From: Hysterangium stoloniferum
Taxonomy: Eukaryota > Basidiomycota > Agaricomycetes > Hysterangiales > Hysterangiaceae
Assembly: GCA_015178975.1 (NCBI GenBank)
Contig: WHVD01000011.1
Span: 1,302,001-1,366,000, forward strand
Reading direction: 5' to 3'
DNA length: 64,000 nt
How positions within the stretch are numbered: position 1 is the first letter of the stretch; each line of letters starts with the position of its first letter. The notes beneath the pieces were generated by a model, which did no database searches, was not told the DNA's origin, and saw only the letters and a program-made list of their open reading frames with translations. Positions 1 through 11,344 of the stretch are shown in pieces. Position numbers and translations under genes: made by a program.

Positions 1-1012
1 GATTGCCGTATATGCATTCCTGAGTCAAAATAGAGGAGAATAGTGTCAAAGCAACAACCGGGGACAAGATTGTATCAGGAATGATCTGGGATTGTAAGCG
101 CGAGGGTATGCGTAAGGCATTAAGCACGAACCTGCAAATTGGTTGCAAGTAATGCTGTCGACAACGAAACGAACGTGATAACGGTGACAAACACCCCGGA
201 TTCCTTCAGTTTCAGATATCAATGATGTTAGCCTAGATTGAAAAAACATCGTGCATACCCCGACAAAGATAAGTATGTTAGTTTTCCAAGTATATTTAGA
301 CTGCTCCAATAGGTGGCCAATCGTGCATAGTTTGACTACGACGAAGATCGTAACCCATAAACTTGTCGCAAAAAGCATACTTAAGTGGGTCGGGATGAAA
401 ATACGCAAAACAGACGATAGTGAACCAAAGTAGCTGATGAATTGAGGGGACCCCTTAGAGAAATCGGCTATCTCTGTAACCTTGAGTGAAAGCACGATGA
501 TACCAATTCCGCTGGCTGTGGACAAGACAAGAGTCAACATTGGTATGATAATTACGAGCAAATGGCGGTTCCAAAGTATGTAAACACGGTGCATCTTAAG
601 GCAAGGGTCAATTGTAAATTATACATGTACATTATCAAACAAGCTAAAAACATACCATAAAAGCGTCGACAATTGAGATACTAACCAAGAATGAAGTTGT
701 CCTCAATATCAGCAGTGGGTTGGCAGTACGGGAAAAATATAAATCGCTCGTGATGCCTTGTATTAGGATGAACGCTTCTAATACCATGGCAAGACTCGAT
801 ACCAGATGGACCGTGGACGTTAGGAATAAGGCAAAACATCCTGCCACATGCGTCATGCGAATTTTCTTCAGTGATCGAGGTGAATGGCCATTTGGTAAAT
901 TATAAAGGAGAACATAGATGGTTGGAAGGAAAAATGTGACAGAAATACCATAAAGAAGGGTCTCCACCCAGACACCGAGTAAATTGGAAAGGGAGAGGGA
1001 GTGGGCTGTCAT
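1..1012 (-). CDS. Polytopic membrane protein of a basidiomycete-specific family, 3' end outside window
   Basis: Exons on the minus strand: 1012-656, 594-259, 203-132 and 85 to the window edge, each closing in phase 0 with GT-AG introns. The protein begins MTAHSLSLSNLL and has successive hydrophobic stretches (first near residues 10-30), the motif HRVYILWNRH at the start of exon 2, then ESGVFVTVITF in exon 3 and ILSPVVALTLF in exon 4. This is the layout of a large family of roughly seven-helix proteins in Agaricomycete genomes. As far as I know the family has no established function; a receptor or transporter role would be guesswork. The reading frame extends upstream of the chosen Met without another ATG that I could place, so the start is reasonable but not proven. 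The C-terminal tail is missing. Confidence 0.75.
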
Positions 1013-1307
1013 CCAGCCGTCACCTCGTTGGTAGCCGTGGCTAATTATTAGAAATTAAATGGTCAACTCCTATAACAACCCGGATCAATATTTGTAAATT
1101 CGAAATGTACGTTAAGTGCTCACAATGGTAATGAACGAAGAGGTTTAGAAGGCCCGCCTTCTTGTCTTACTTGTGGTCCAGTTGATGGCCAGCGTAAAGA
1201 AAAACGGGCATACAAGCTTAAAGGGATGTATATAAGGTCTAGACTGCTTATCGAATGTCAGCAATCATCATGCTGACATGGGAGCGAAAAACTGAATTAA
1301 AGCTAAC

Positions 1308-1406
1308 CTTGATCTCATCATGGAAACATGTGATGGTCGCCACAGCCACACCTTGCTCGTCATTCGGATCACCGAAGGTTCCCCGGATTGGTATGTTACT
1401 TGACAT
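1308..1406 (-). other. Possible first coding exon, unidentified
   Basis: An ATG at 1406 opens a 33-codon frame beginning MSSNIPIRGTFGDPNDEQG. It ends at a good splice donor (gttagc) at 1307. The composition is protein-like and the opposite strand gives nothing better. I could not join it with confidence to a downstream exon. It could be the start of a small separate gene or an alternative upstream exon of the membrane protein below it. Confidence 0.3.
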
Positions 1407-1412
1407 GCCATT

Positions 1413-2096
1413 TTCTAGCACATCTTGGCGAGAGTGTTGCTAGTAGTTACTAAGTAGTAAGCATAACAGGATGGGATAGATGATGGAGCGGAGCCGTCAG
1501 TAGTCATATTGCGTGCTAGATGAACGAAGTATTTGTCGCTGTACTATGAGGCAGCTGAACTGTGGCCAGGAGGATAGAAAAGTTTTTATTCATACCGACG
1601 ATGATGACTTCTCAACTCTAATAGTAAGTGTGATTTGACTTCATCAATAAGTTCAGGAGGTAAACAGGAGAAAGCATCTTGTCTGTCTTCAAGCTAGGTA
1701 TCCGAGTCGGCAGTTCAACCAGGGAGATGACCCTTAGTATTATACTACATCATGCATTCATGATCAACCGATGTACATCGACCTCGTGTATGCTTGTCAT
1801 ATGTGAGAATTTCTTTGGAAATGAGGGCTTTCAAGTTATTTATCTACCAGAAGAGAAAATGACCTGGCTCGCGTTTGCTGCTGTAAAGTGTCAAAGTAAA
1901 TACTTGTAATGAATGCACAACCAGTTACGTTGAATACTTATAGTACTTTCCCATCATAAGAGAAAGTATAAATAAATGACGGATGCTTCCGTATGAGATA
2001 CCTTGCCGTTACATAAGCAACAATGTTCAGTGTTTGGCCCGTGCCCCCCCTAACTCACTGGAATTGACTTCTTCGTGTAATATTGATCTACTCATA
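1413..2096. other. Intergenic, no feature recognised
   Basis: About 680 nt between the minus-strand membrane-protein side and the SWIB gene. A short plus-strand open frame (1679-1909) has no recognisable domain and no splice support. The stretch presumably holds the SWIB promoter; no clear TATA element was seen. Confidence 0.4.
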
Positions 2097-3083
2097 ATGA
2101 GTGTCCAGAGTCTCGCACCTACAATCCTCATAATATTAACTGCACCCGCGACCGATCTTTCAACCGTTTCCGCGAAACAAGTCCGGAAGCAGCTCCTCGA
2201 GCTCAGGCCTGACATCACTATCGATTTCATAAAGCAGAACAAGAAGGCTATTGACCGACTCATTGGTACTATTTTTGAGTCGTTGAATAATACCACAGAT
2301 GGGTCCGCGTGCGTCCAAGCGGATCTGCCACCTGAACCGCCCAGAACTAATGGGAAGCGGAAGCGGGAGTCAGAAATCAAGGAAGAGGAGGACGATGAAG
2401 AAGATAATGGCGAAGAGGGTAGCGGGGGTTACGGAGATGGGGACATAGCGTCGCCCCCGCCGCCTCTGAAGAAGACCAAAAAAGGGGCTTCCCAAAAGCT
2501 TACTGATGAAGAATATGCCAGGCAGCTTTCTTCAGAACTCAATCAGCGACCGTCGAGAGGGAATAGAAAGTCGAATGGCTCATCCAAAAAGGGGGCAAGC
2601 AGGTCACCAAAGAAGAAAAAGAGTAAACCAGAGATTGAAGATTCCGACGAAGATGACGAAGATGGCGGCTCAAGGATACGTAAACCTAAGAAACGGAGCG
2701 CCGGGAATGGTGATGCGAAGGGTGGTTTTGCAAAAGAATTTACGCTAAGGTCTGTATTTTTACTCCTTCACTTGAAATTTGGATCATACTTATCGTGTCT
2801 CGGCTTGAAGCGACCCGTTGTCTGTTGTCGTTAATGCCCCACAGCTCTCAAGGCCGCAAGTTGTAAAGAAGCTTTGGGAGTATATCAAATCCAATGAGCT
2901 TCAAAATCCTTTAAACAAGAGGGAAATTGTCTGTGATGATACTTTGCGGGCTGTCTTTAATGTGGAAAAGATTGACATGTTTACGATGAACAAAGTTCTT
3001 AGCGGGTGAGTGTTTATTACTAGTATGAATTGATCATTAATATCAAAGCGTTTACAAGGCATCTTTATGAACCTGAATTATAG
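2097..3083 (+). CDS. SWIB/MDM2-domain chromatin protein with DEK_C-like N terminus
   Basis: Exons 2097-2749, 2811-3005 and 3059-3083 encode 290 residues. Residues 1-60 resemble the DEK C-terminal domain seen in fungal Uaf30/Tri1-like proteins (VSAKQVRKQLLEL core). Residues 80-205 are a lysine-rich and acidic low-complexity linker with nuclear-localisation-like KKKK runs. Residues about 212-290 form a SWIB domain (LSRPQVVKKLWEYIK, KREIVCDD, IDMFTMNKVLSGHLYE). Family members act in chromatin or RNA polymerase I upstream-activation complexes. The start at 2097 was chosen because the DEK_C-like domain begins directly after it; an in-frame extension upstream has no domain. The tiny last exon (25 nt) supplies the final SWIB residues and the stop. 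Confidence 0.9.
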
Positions 3084-3721
3084 CGATGGCTCCGTCTTCT
3101 CTCATTTCCATGTCTTTGCTTGTGTCATGCTCCATTTATCTAATATCCTTGAGCTCCGTTATACTGGGATTAACCCCATCACTATTTTTTCTCTCTCTTG
3201 AGTCTGTCGCTGCATTTATCATCATTTATTTCAACGTCATTCTGTCTGTTAAAATCAAATAAATTGCATTCTTACGAATACCTGTAGTGCCGGGTAATTG
3301 CATCTACGTTACAACTTCAAGTAGATCTGCTACTACACATATTTGAAGATTATATGCACAAAGTAGTCGAAGCTAAAATCTAAAACCTTGACTACAAGAC
3401 AGTTAGCTAAACAAACATAAATAAATCTTTGATAAACTAATTACTAACCTCAGTCTTTCGCGGATGAGTGCGGTTCTACTCTTAAAGAATTACCTATTGA
3501 AAGAATGCCATGTATAATGATTATTCTTCGGTGACCCGCGTACTACTTTGTATATATTATCTCAGTTGTAAGTGGACCACGCGGCATAACCGCTCCGCCC
3601 TCTGGACTACTGAAGGTCACCTGATGTTAGATTAAGCGTGATAAGTGTTATATAAAAAGACTTCTTCATTTCTAGCTAGTCTTTAGTGAGATTGTGCTTA
3701 TAGTCTCGCACCTGCATTACG
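3084..3721. other. Intergenic, no feature recognised
   Basis: About 640 nt of AT-rich sequence between the SWIB gene and the dehydrogenase. I see no open coding segment, tRNA or repeat. The 3' part should contain the promoter of the dehydrogenase. Confidence 0.4.
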
Positions 3722-5002
3722 ATGTCCAAACCTCTACCAAAGATCCTCATTTGTGGTGGGTAATTATACTATAATGTGTTGTTCCATGTTAAGCGTCAAG
3801 TCAAATTCATGACATCGAAGGCGACATTATTTGGGCACACGATGATGTCAAAGAGCTCTTGGGCGGTATAGCTGAAATCGTGGTGTGTGGTTAATCCTCT
3901 TCATTGATTGGAGGTGTCAATAAATATACCATCCATTCCCAGCGGGTCGATTCACAAACCAGGTCTGAATTCTTCACACAGTTGTCTGACAGTGGGAAAT
4001 TCGCAAATGCAGTTGGGATCTATCGACATAACTCGTCTGAAGGTCGCATCGGCATTTTCGATAAGGAACTAGTTGAAAAATTGCCATCCACCGTCAAATG
4101 GATCGCTCATAATGGTGAGTTATTACGTTGTCACAATGGATTATCAATACTCAGTATATAGGGGCCGGTTATGACCAGATTGATGTCCACACTACGAAGG
4201 ACAGAGGTATGTATTATTAGATCACTTGGAGTATCTTTTGTTTAATTTTCTAGGTATCTGCGTTTCGAACACTCCTGGAGCGGTCGACGACGCCACCGCC
4301 ACTACAGCTTTATTTTTGCTCATTGCAACTATTCGCCAATTCACTCGCGCTGAGCTTTCTGCACGAGCTGGGTCTTGGAAAAATAATTTACAACCTGCCC
4401 ATGACCCCTCCGCAATGACATTATCCATACTTGGTCTGGGCGGCATCGGGATGCGGTTTGCTCAAATGGCACATGCACTTCCCATGAAGCGTATCCTCTA
4501 TCACAATAGAAATCCGGTAAAAGACGCCCCAGAGTGGCTGGAATATTTTCCCAAGGAACGTTTGGCGGAAATGTTGAACGAAACCGACGTTTTAAGTATT
4601 CATGTCCCCCTTAGGAAGGATACAGAAGGGCTCGTAGGTGAAGCATTAATCAGGGGCTTGAAAAAGCATGCGAGGATCATTAATACAGCCAGGGGCAAAG
4701 TCCTGGACGAAGACGCGCTAATTAGGGCAATCGAGGACGGCCACGTATGTATCATCCATGATCTCATGCCCTGTAATTGCAAATCTCATTTCTTTCAGCT
4801 CTCTGCCGCAGGTTTAGATGTTTACCCCGATGAGCCAGCCATAAATCCGAAGTTACTGCAGTTTCCCCAGATAACCATACTACCTCACATGGGTACGGAG
4901 ACGGAAGAATCGCAGCGAAGCATGGAGGTTCGGGCGTTGACTAACTTGAAGGACTTCTTGGAGCATGGTGCTGGGAACGATTTGATCATAGAACATAAGT
5001 GA
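3722..5002 (+). CDS. D-isomer-specific 2-hydroxyacid dehydrogenase (glyoxylate/hydroxypyruvate reductase type)
   Basis: Exons 3722-3759, 3801-3882, 3943-4114, 4162-4206, 4254-4744 and 4799-5002 give 343 residues, the normal family length. The Rossmann motif GLGGIG lies at residues 173-178. The catalytic set is complete: Arg259 in TARGKVLDE, Glu288 in DVYPDEP and His306 in ILPHMGTE. The family reduces small 2-keto acids with NAD(P)H; yeast Gor1 and the hydroxypyruvate reductases are the closest type by motif. Substrate cannot be assigned from sequence. There is no targeting peptide, so a cytosolic location is likely. The first intron is short (41 nt). Confidence 0.9.
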
Positions 5003-5447
5003 GGGATTCAGCGGCGCGGGCATCCGTTGTCAATTTTCCGATTCTGCATTTTGATTTGGACACGGTTTACTTTCATACTTGAGTCTTTATAACCGCAATT
5101 CACCTTCTTGCATGTGGCCAGTTCAATGTGATGGATTTCAGCATATGACTCACATGGTGCACAAGGACGTACATAATCAACCGAGTGCCTTAATTTACTA
5201 AGGTTTTCGATATTGTAACTTATATTCGTCTCATCATCTGGGGCGTGGGGCACACATGTATTCATGAAAGGAGAGTTTTGCACGAAGGTCTCTCAAACGA
5301 TCAACGCTCTAGGCCTTCCGGCACGAGGCGCAGCTGATACGCCGTAACAGCCTACACACCGTTGAGCCCTAGCGCATTTGTTGGGTTGGTGCTGTGGGCG
5401 CCAGTGGTTATCAGTATGCAAGAAAAAATGAACGATAAATGCGTAAC
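5003..5447. other. Convergent intergenic spacer
   Basis: About 445 nt between the ends of the dehydrogenase (+) and the coiled-coil gene (-). A 91-codon minus-strand open frame (5008-5283) has no recognisable domain and is more likely 3' untranslated sequence than a gene. Confidence 0.4.
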
Positions 5448-6642
5448 TCACGAGTCAGGCAATAGGGGAATTGGGATAAGGTGGAATGGAATGCCTACAA
5501 TAATACAAGATAAGCTAAAACTATTTTGATACATTAAATGAAGAAATACCGATGTAAGACATAAATCGGTTCAGGTTCCTTTCGCGGGCCTCATGCTCTT
5601 GGAGACCAAAGTCATGGACCAACTTTTGGGCATTCGCCGCTATAACAAGTCATCAGCGTACATAGTGCAGGACCTCAGGGGACGTACCGTCGTATGCAAA
5701 TAGTGTCCTCAAATCAGTGGGGAAAAATTCGGATTGAGTGCCATCGGGTTTTAGGACCTGACTGAGTGGGTCATCCACTAGATGACCAACCTCAGAATCA
5801 GTATAACAATCATAATATAAGGACAACCCAAAAAAAGAAACCCACAGTTGCTGGCTCGTAGGGTTGAATTATGCCGACGGGCCTCCCTAGAGGGGGTTCT
5901 ATTTAGTTTGCCCTCATGAGTGAAGACGTTTGACGTACGAATTTACAAGAGATTGTTTAACATCCACCAGCTGACGCTTGCTTTGTTCCGCTTGTTCATG
6001 GAGACTAACGGGTAGGTGCTCAACTATCTGAGCTGCGACCTCCTGCTTGACCTGAAGCGCGATTTCTGCGCGAATCTGTTCTTCGATCTGTGCGCTAATA
6101 AAAGGCGAATAAATTTAGCATCACAAAGTGGTGGAAAAGCTTGGGTCTAGTCATTGACTCACCGCATATCATTCGCGATATGATCTTTCAACACGTCCTA
6201 TCGGAAGTGAAGTTTAGAAACATTATTTCTGGAGTCGATAACGAGTAATACCTTGATCATGTATTTAACTTCCATTACTCGAGCATCCTGCTTTTTATCT
6301 TGGTGACGGATCTGTCGACGTAGTGAGGCGAGCTGATGAGCGGAATCCTATTTTAAGAAACATGTATGAGAAACAAATGCATTTGTATTTAAAGCGAAAC
6401 ACACCACAGACGGTCCCATTTCCTGAATACGGTTCGATTGTTCCCCTAGAGTCTCAAACGTCGCACCTCTGTAATACAGGATATAAGAGACCATTACACA
6501 CATAAGAACAATGAACTCACAGAGTTCCGAGCGTACTCTTCATCATCACGAGTAGCTCTTTGACAGCAGCGGTATCCGCCCCCGGATAAGGAGTAATCGG
6601 AGTGCGTGGCGGACGAGGAGTACGATGTCCAGGCTCTGACAT
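5448..6642 (-). CDS. Coiled-coil protein of unknown function, 9 exons
   Basis: Exons on the minus strand: 6642-6521, 6468-6405, 6347-6252, 6197-6163, 6094-5939, 5898-5846, 5777-5688, 5639-5550 and 5494-5448. All junctions keep phase and yield 250 residues. The N terminus is Pro/Arg-rich (MSEPGHRTPRPPRTPITPYP). The middle (about residues 60-160) is highly charged heptad-like sequence (ASLRRQIRHQDKKQ, AQIEEQIRAEIALQ), so a long coiled coil is likely. The last part ends HLIPIPLLPDS. I recall similar proteins only as unnamed basidiomycete hypotheticals. There is no signal peptide or membrane segment. A structural or scaffold role is inference. Confidence 0.75.
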
Positions 6643-7481
6643 TATGGTTGTGTGGTTACAAGACGGGAAAGAAAAAAATGGGGAGAAGGTAGTAGGAAGA
6701 AGAGAAGGCGTAAAGGGAAACGTCCAAATGCCAGAGGTGCACTATCAGCAGGCTCAAGTGGATCCTTAAGTATTGAACACAACGAACATTGTCGAACACA
6801 GGTCTGGGTCAAGGAGCGTGTTTGCCTTGCGGGTTTCACATGTATGGCGACCCTCAAGCCACCCTGTGATATGTGATCATTAATCCTTCGGAGTCAATCG
6901 ATCATTTCAGTCCGGTATACTCTATGATCACACCCGCCCAGCACGAGAATGACTTCATGCGGCTGTTTGAACGAGCATTTGCAGCGAGCTAAACGGCCTT
7001 GATCGCCAGATTTTGAACTTTGAACATGGAAGCAACGTCAAGTACGGGGAAGTTAAATCATTAGATACACTCATGTTTCCAGCAAGGGCATTTGGGGGGT
7101 TTAAGGTCGTAGAGTTAATCGTAGTCAGTTATACAAAATGGAAGAATATTAATAAGTCGACAGTCACCGCGCGAGCTTACTAGGCTGAAATCAGTTTCAT
7201 CCACACTTCGACTCTGGATTTACGACAATGCGCAGTAGCGAATCGATACAAACATCTATGCCACAGGGTTACCATGAGCAATGGTGACTATAACAGATTA
7301 TGATCAGTATGATCTTGAAAAAAAGGAATGTGATTCTTAGGGAAATTAGCTGAATGATCACCAATACACACACTCACGTGATCATCATCGACACGTCGAC
7401 ATAGCGCATCGTGTTGCACTTTCGCCTCAACCATCTTAGAAGTAACTATTTTTGTTTCTTTTTAACAGAGAAAGATACTAT
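6643..7481. other. Divergent promoter region between the coiled-coil gene and the Hrd3 gene
   Basis: About 840 nt between two divergently transcribed genes. The first 230 nt carry short open frames on both strands with no domain. A pyrimidine run ending in an AG at 7468-7470, just before the Hrd3 start, could be the acceptor of an intron in the 5' untranslated region. Confidence 0.4.
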
Positions 7482-10400
7482 ATGTCGGTGGAAGATCGTC
7501 TACAAAGGAAAACGAAGAGGAGAAAAGCCACATGGGTTGCATTCTGTCTCGTCTTACTTTCAGTCACCGTAAGTGCAACTGCACCAGATACGACTGTTAC
7601 GACAGAGGTAGAATCTCCCTCGTAAATTGTATAATAATAATAATGATAAATTTCTATCAGGATAATGTAGCAACCGATGTAGCTCTCGTGCAAGATCAGG
7701 TAAGTCTTTACCAATCCTGTTTACTGAGCTTACATCGAAACTATTAGACAACTGTTTCATCCACATCTGAAGCACTACAGAAAGAGGCTGCGTTAGCTCA
7801 TTCTCAAGCCCTTCAGACGCTCTCGGGTCTTTCTACAACGCCAACGCAGCCTTCTGATCCATATTCACACTCCTCCGCTACCCAACCTTCCATTTTATCT
7901 TCGTTTTTGGGTTCTTTCCTACCCACGCCAAATCAAAGAGGACCTATTGCTACAGCTCTGCGTATAGTGCAACGGTTGCGTCAACAAACATGGATACCAC
8001 GACCTATATCAGCCCTTGCTGGATTTGGGGGATCTCCAGGTAAGGGGTCTTCTGGCAAAAGTAGAAGGAGTGAAGAGATGAGAGGACGGGCCGTCAAAAT
8101 TGTTGACCTTCTGGAACATGCCGTAGAGCTTGGTAATGTTGACGCCCTTTACAGCCTAGGAAGCGTTTCGCTAGTGAGTACCCTTTTAATTGTGCTTTTG
8201 CAACCTGTTGAATTTTGTAGTTTCCACCCGCGGCCCTTCCTCTCAATATTACCCGGGCATACTACGCTTTCGAACGGCATGCTCGTTTGACAGGAAATGC
8301 AACATCACACGCGATGGTGGCCTTTTTTCACGCCTCTGGATACGGTAACTTGCTACGCCAGTCACGTAATGGCGCTTTTGGGGATGACAGTGTATTATCT
8401 CTTCCAATTGACCAAGCTCGCGCCCTTTTATATTATACATTTGCAGCCCAAGCAGGTGACTACGGCTCACAAATGGCCCTGGGATATCGCCATTGGAATG
8501 GTATTGGAGTTAATGAAGATTGCATGGTTGCCCTTGATTGGTATGAGGCAGCGGCGGAGCAAGGCATATAATTCTTTTTTGATTATTGCTAACGTAACTG
8601 ACCCGACCAAAATAGCTATGGATCAATTCCTCTCCGGACCACCTGGAGGGCGTACGCTCCCTCTTACGCACACCAAACTATCGGACCTTGAGGGGGGAGT
8701 CTATGGACCTGGAGCCAGTGTAGCATCCACTGGCTTACATGCCAATAGGTGATTTTACCACCTGGAAATTATTATTCTTCGAGATCTGACTGTTATAAAG
8801 GCATGTTATAAAGGCAGCTAATGCCCGTGCCGCCGGTGAAACATGGGAAGATGTATTGGACTATTATCAAGTAAGTTTCATCCAATTCTAAATCCATCAT
8901 TTTTTTTCCATTTATATTTCGTGTGAAGTTCAATGCAGATCGGGGAGAAATTGATTTTGCATATCGTTTGGGCAAAATATATTACCAAGGCAGTGTTTAC
9001 CCCACACCTGGTGGTATTGCGTCAGGTGCCGAAGGAGTTGGCGCAGTACCGCGCGATTATCATCGCGCGCGAGCATATTTTCTTAGTATCACTCGTCACG
9101 TCTGGCCAGTCACTAAACAGAACAAAAAAGCTGAAGTTGATGATGCAACTCAAGCTCTCGCTGCGCAGTCTGCTGGTTATATTGGTCGTATGCTCCTTCG
9201 GGGAGAAGGTGTCCAGCAAGACTTCAGGCTAGCAAAAATATGGTTCGAGCGTGGAGTCGTATTTGGTGACCGAGAGTGTCATAACGGATTGGGTATAATG
9301 TATCGGGACGGCCTTGGCGTTAAGAAGGACGAGAAAAAGGCGTTAAGCAACTTCAACATCGCTGCTGGCCAGGACTTGGCCGAGGCGCAAGTGAATATGG
9401 GGAAATATCATTACCGTGCGTATAATTAATCAATATCGATAATTATTAGTTGCTGAATTTTAATATGTATAATAAGACCGCAGTGAGGTATCGGTGGCGA
9501 ATACTTATTTCGATGCAGCAATGCGTCACGGATCACCCTTTGAGGCATTTTACTATATCGCTTCACTCCATGCCTCTCGAGCTCAGGATCCTTCCACCCC
9601 TTCTGAATTGAGAGCGGGATCATGCCCAGTTGCGGTATCATTTTTTAAGTTGGTCGCGGAGCGTGGTTGTTGGAAAGAAGATCTCCTTGCCGAGGCAGAA
9701 AATTTCTGGCGTTCAGGAGAGGACAAGCGTAGAACAAAGTCTGGATTATCTGGCTCCACCATATTATCAGAGTTCTCCAAAGATCACGAAGCAGCCATGT
9801 TGCGATGGTTCCTGGCAGCAGAAAGAGGCTACGAAATTGCGCAGAATAATATCGCATGGATTCTAGACCAAGGTGAGCAACGGTTCATTCAGAACTGTCC
9901 CCAGTAGCATTTATTGGCCCCTTTCAAGATAAAAGTAGCCTGCGCAGTGCGGGATTTGCCCAGCTACCTTCCAATGAGACAGCCAGAATTGCGCTTACCC
10001 ATTGGACTCGGTCGGCGGCTCAACGGAATGTAGACGCATTGATCAAAGTTGGCGATTACTATTTCTATGGCCTTGGCGTGAATGATGAGCCGGAACCAAC
10101 TCGGTGGGAAAAGGCAGCCGGCTACTATCATTCGGCTGTGGCCACTCAAGTCAGTGCATTAGCCATGTGGAATTTGGGATGGATGTATGAGAATGGCGTC
10201 GGAGTGACTCAGGTTTTTCAGCGTACATCATTACACATGACGGTTCATTTAGACTCATTATTTTGACAGGATTTCTATTTGGCGAAGCGTTACTATGATA
10301 TGGCTCTCGAAACAAATAAGGAGGCCTATTTTCCTGTTATGCTTTCCCTGACCAAGTTGCATTTGCGTAGCTTATGGTATGAGCTTTGGGGCGGAAAGAA

Positions 10401-10875
10401 CAAGGGCGTCTCATTGTGGCGGGATGCGACAGATGACGATCATTGGTATTTGGGGAAAGCAAAAGCAGACCGAGAGCGTAGACTTCAGGATCGCAAGGCC
10501 GAGCCTGAAGGTGGAGAAGGAATCGCGGGAGATGGTGACCATGGAATCTCTGAGGTGGAAGACCCTGTGCAGTGGGCACGAGATCGCCGTGAAGCGGATG
10601 AGGGAGCTGGCGACTTTGGTCCTGAAGATTATTTTGACGCAGCGACCCGTGGCGGAAGACGGGATGTTGAAGAAGAAGAAGACGAATTGCTTGAAACGAT
10701 TTTCTTGGTCTTGCTGTGTGGCCTTATTAGTGGACTTATTTACCTAAGAGGGCGGTGGGTCGAGCGGAGGAGAAGAGAAGAGGAAGCACAAGCTCGCAAT
10801 CAACCACCTCCAGACGAGGGATTCTTCCCTCCAAGAGGTGACCCAGCGAGAGATAACTGGGCAATTCTGCGGTGA
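7482..10875 (+). CDS. HRD3: Hrd3/SEL1L-type ERAD adaptor with Sel1-like repeats
   Basis: Ten exons: 7482-7607, 7661-7699, 7748-8173, 8221-8563, 8616-8748, 8801-8870, 8929-9419, 9484-9872, 9929-10212 and 10270-10875, encoding 968 residues. An N-terminal hydrophobic signal segment (residues about 15-33) is followed by a lumenal domain with many Sel1-like repeats (for example WNGIGVNEDCMVALDWYEAA, LRGEGVQQDFRLAKIWFERG, ENGVGVTQ). The conserved GPPGGRTLP and YGPGASVAS blocks follow, then a C-terminal membrane helix (residues about 908-927) and a short basic tail. Hrd3 recruits misfolded glycoproteins to the Hrd1 ubiquitin ligase in the ER membrane. Intron 4 (8564-8615) starts with GC instead of GT; no GT donor there keeps the frame. 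The acceptor before exon 6 lies in a 13-bp tandem duplication. Confidence 0.95.
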
Positions 10876-11344
10876 TCAGCAGTAAGATATAGAAAAAATA
10901 TTATTAATCTTTTGCCATGTTAGAACCGCTAAATCTCGGAAACAAGGCGCCATCTGGCGTGTTTCTGGTCCATTCGCAAGGGTGTCATTAGCCGGTCATA
11001 CGCAAAAGGCATTTCTCTAATAACCATGATGTAATGTTGTGAGAAATTATATATGGACATCACATTAACCAACCGTTAGTGGGATTTCTGATTTATGGCT
11101 ACGCCAAACGATCAATATGGAAAGTCATAATACGTAAGATCCGGGGACGCGGCGGAGATCTCGATCAATCGCTAACGAAAGTGCGGACGGCCAGATACTG
11201 GGGAACAGGAGGGTGTAGAATTATATTGCAAAATACTGAATGCACCGGCGGTTGACTCAATCCAGGCGCCTTGACAGTATTCATTTATTTACATTATGCG
11301 GTACACAATGGAGTAATTTGAAATTCAGTAACTCGCAACACATA
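10876..11344. other. Convergent intergenic spacer, no feature recognised
   Basis: About 470 nt between the 3' ends of the Hrd3 gene (+) and the glutaryl-CoA dehydrogenase gene (-). It should hold both polyadenylation regions. No coding or repeat signal is seen. Confidence 0.5.

Noticed and set aside
10337-10747. Open frames on both strands within the last Hrd3 exon
   Set aside because: Shadows of the Hrd3 coding sequence, which has clear homology in its own frame.
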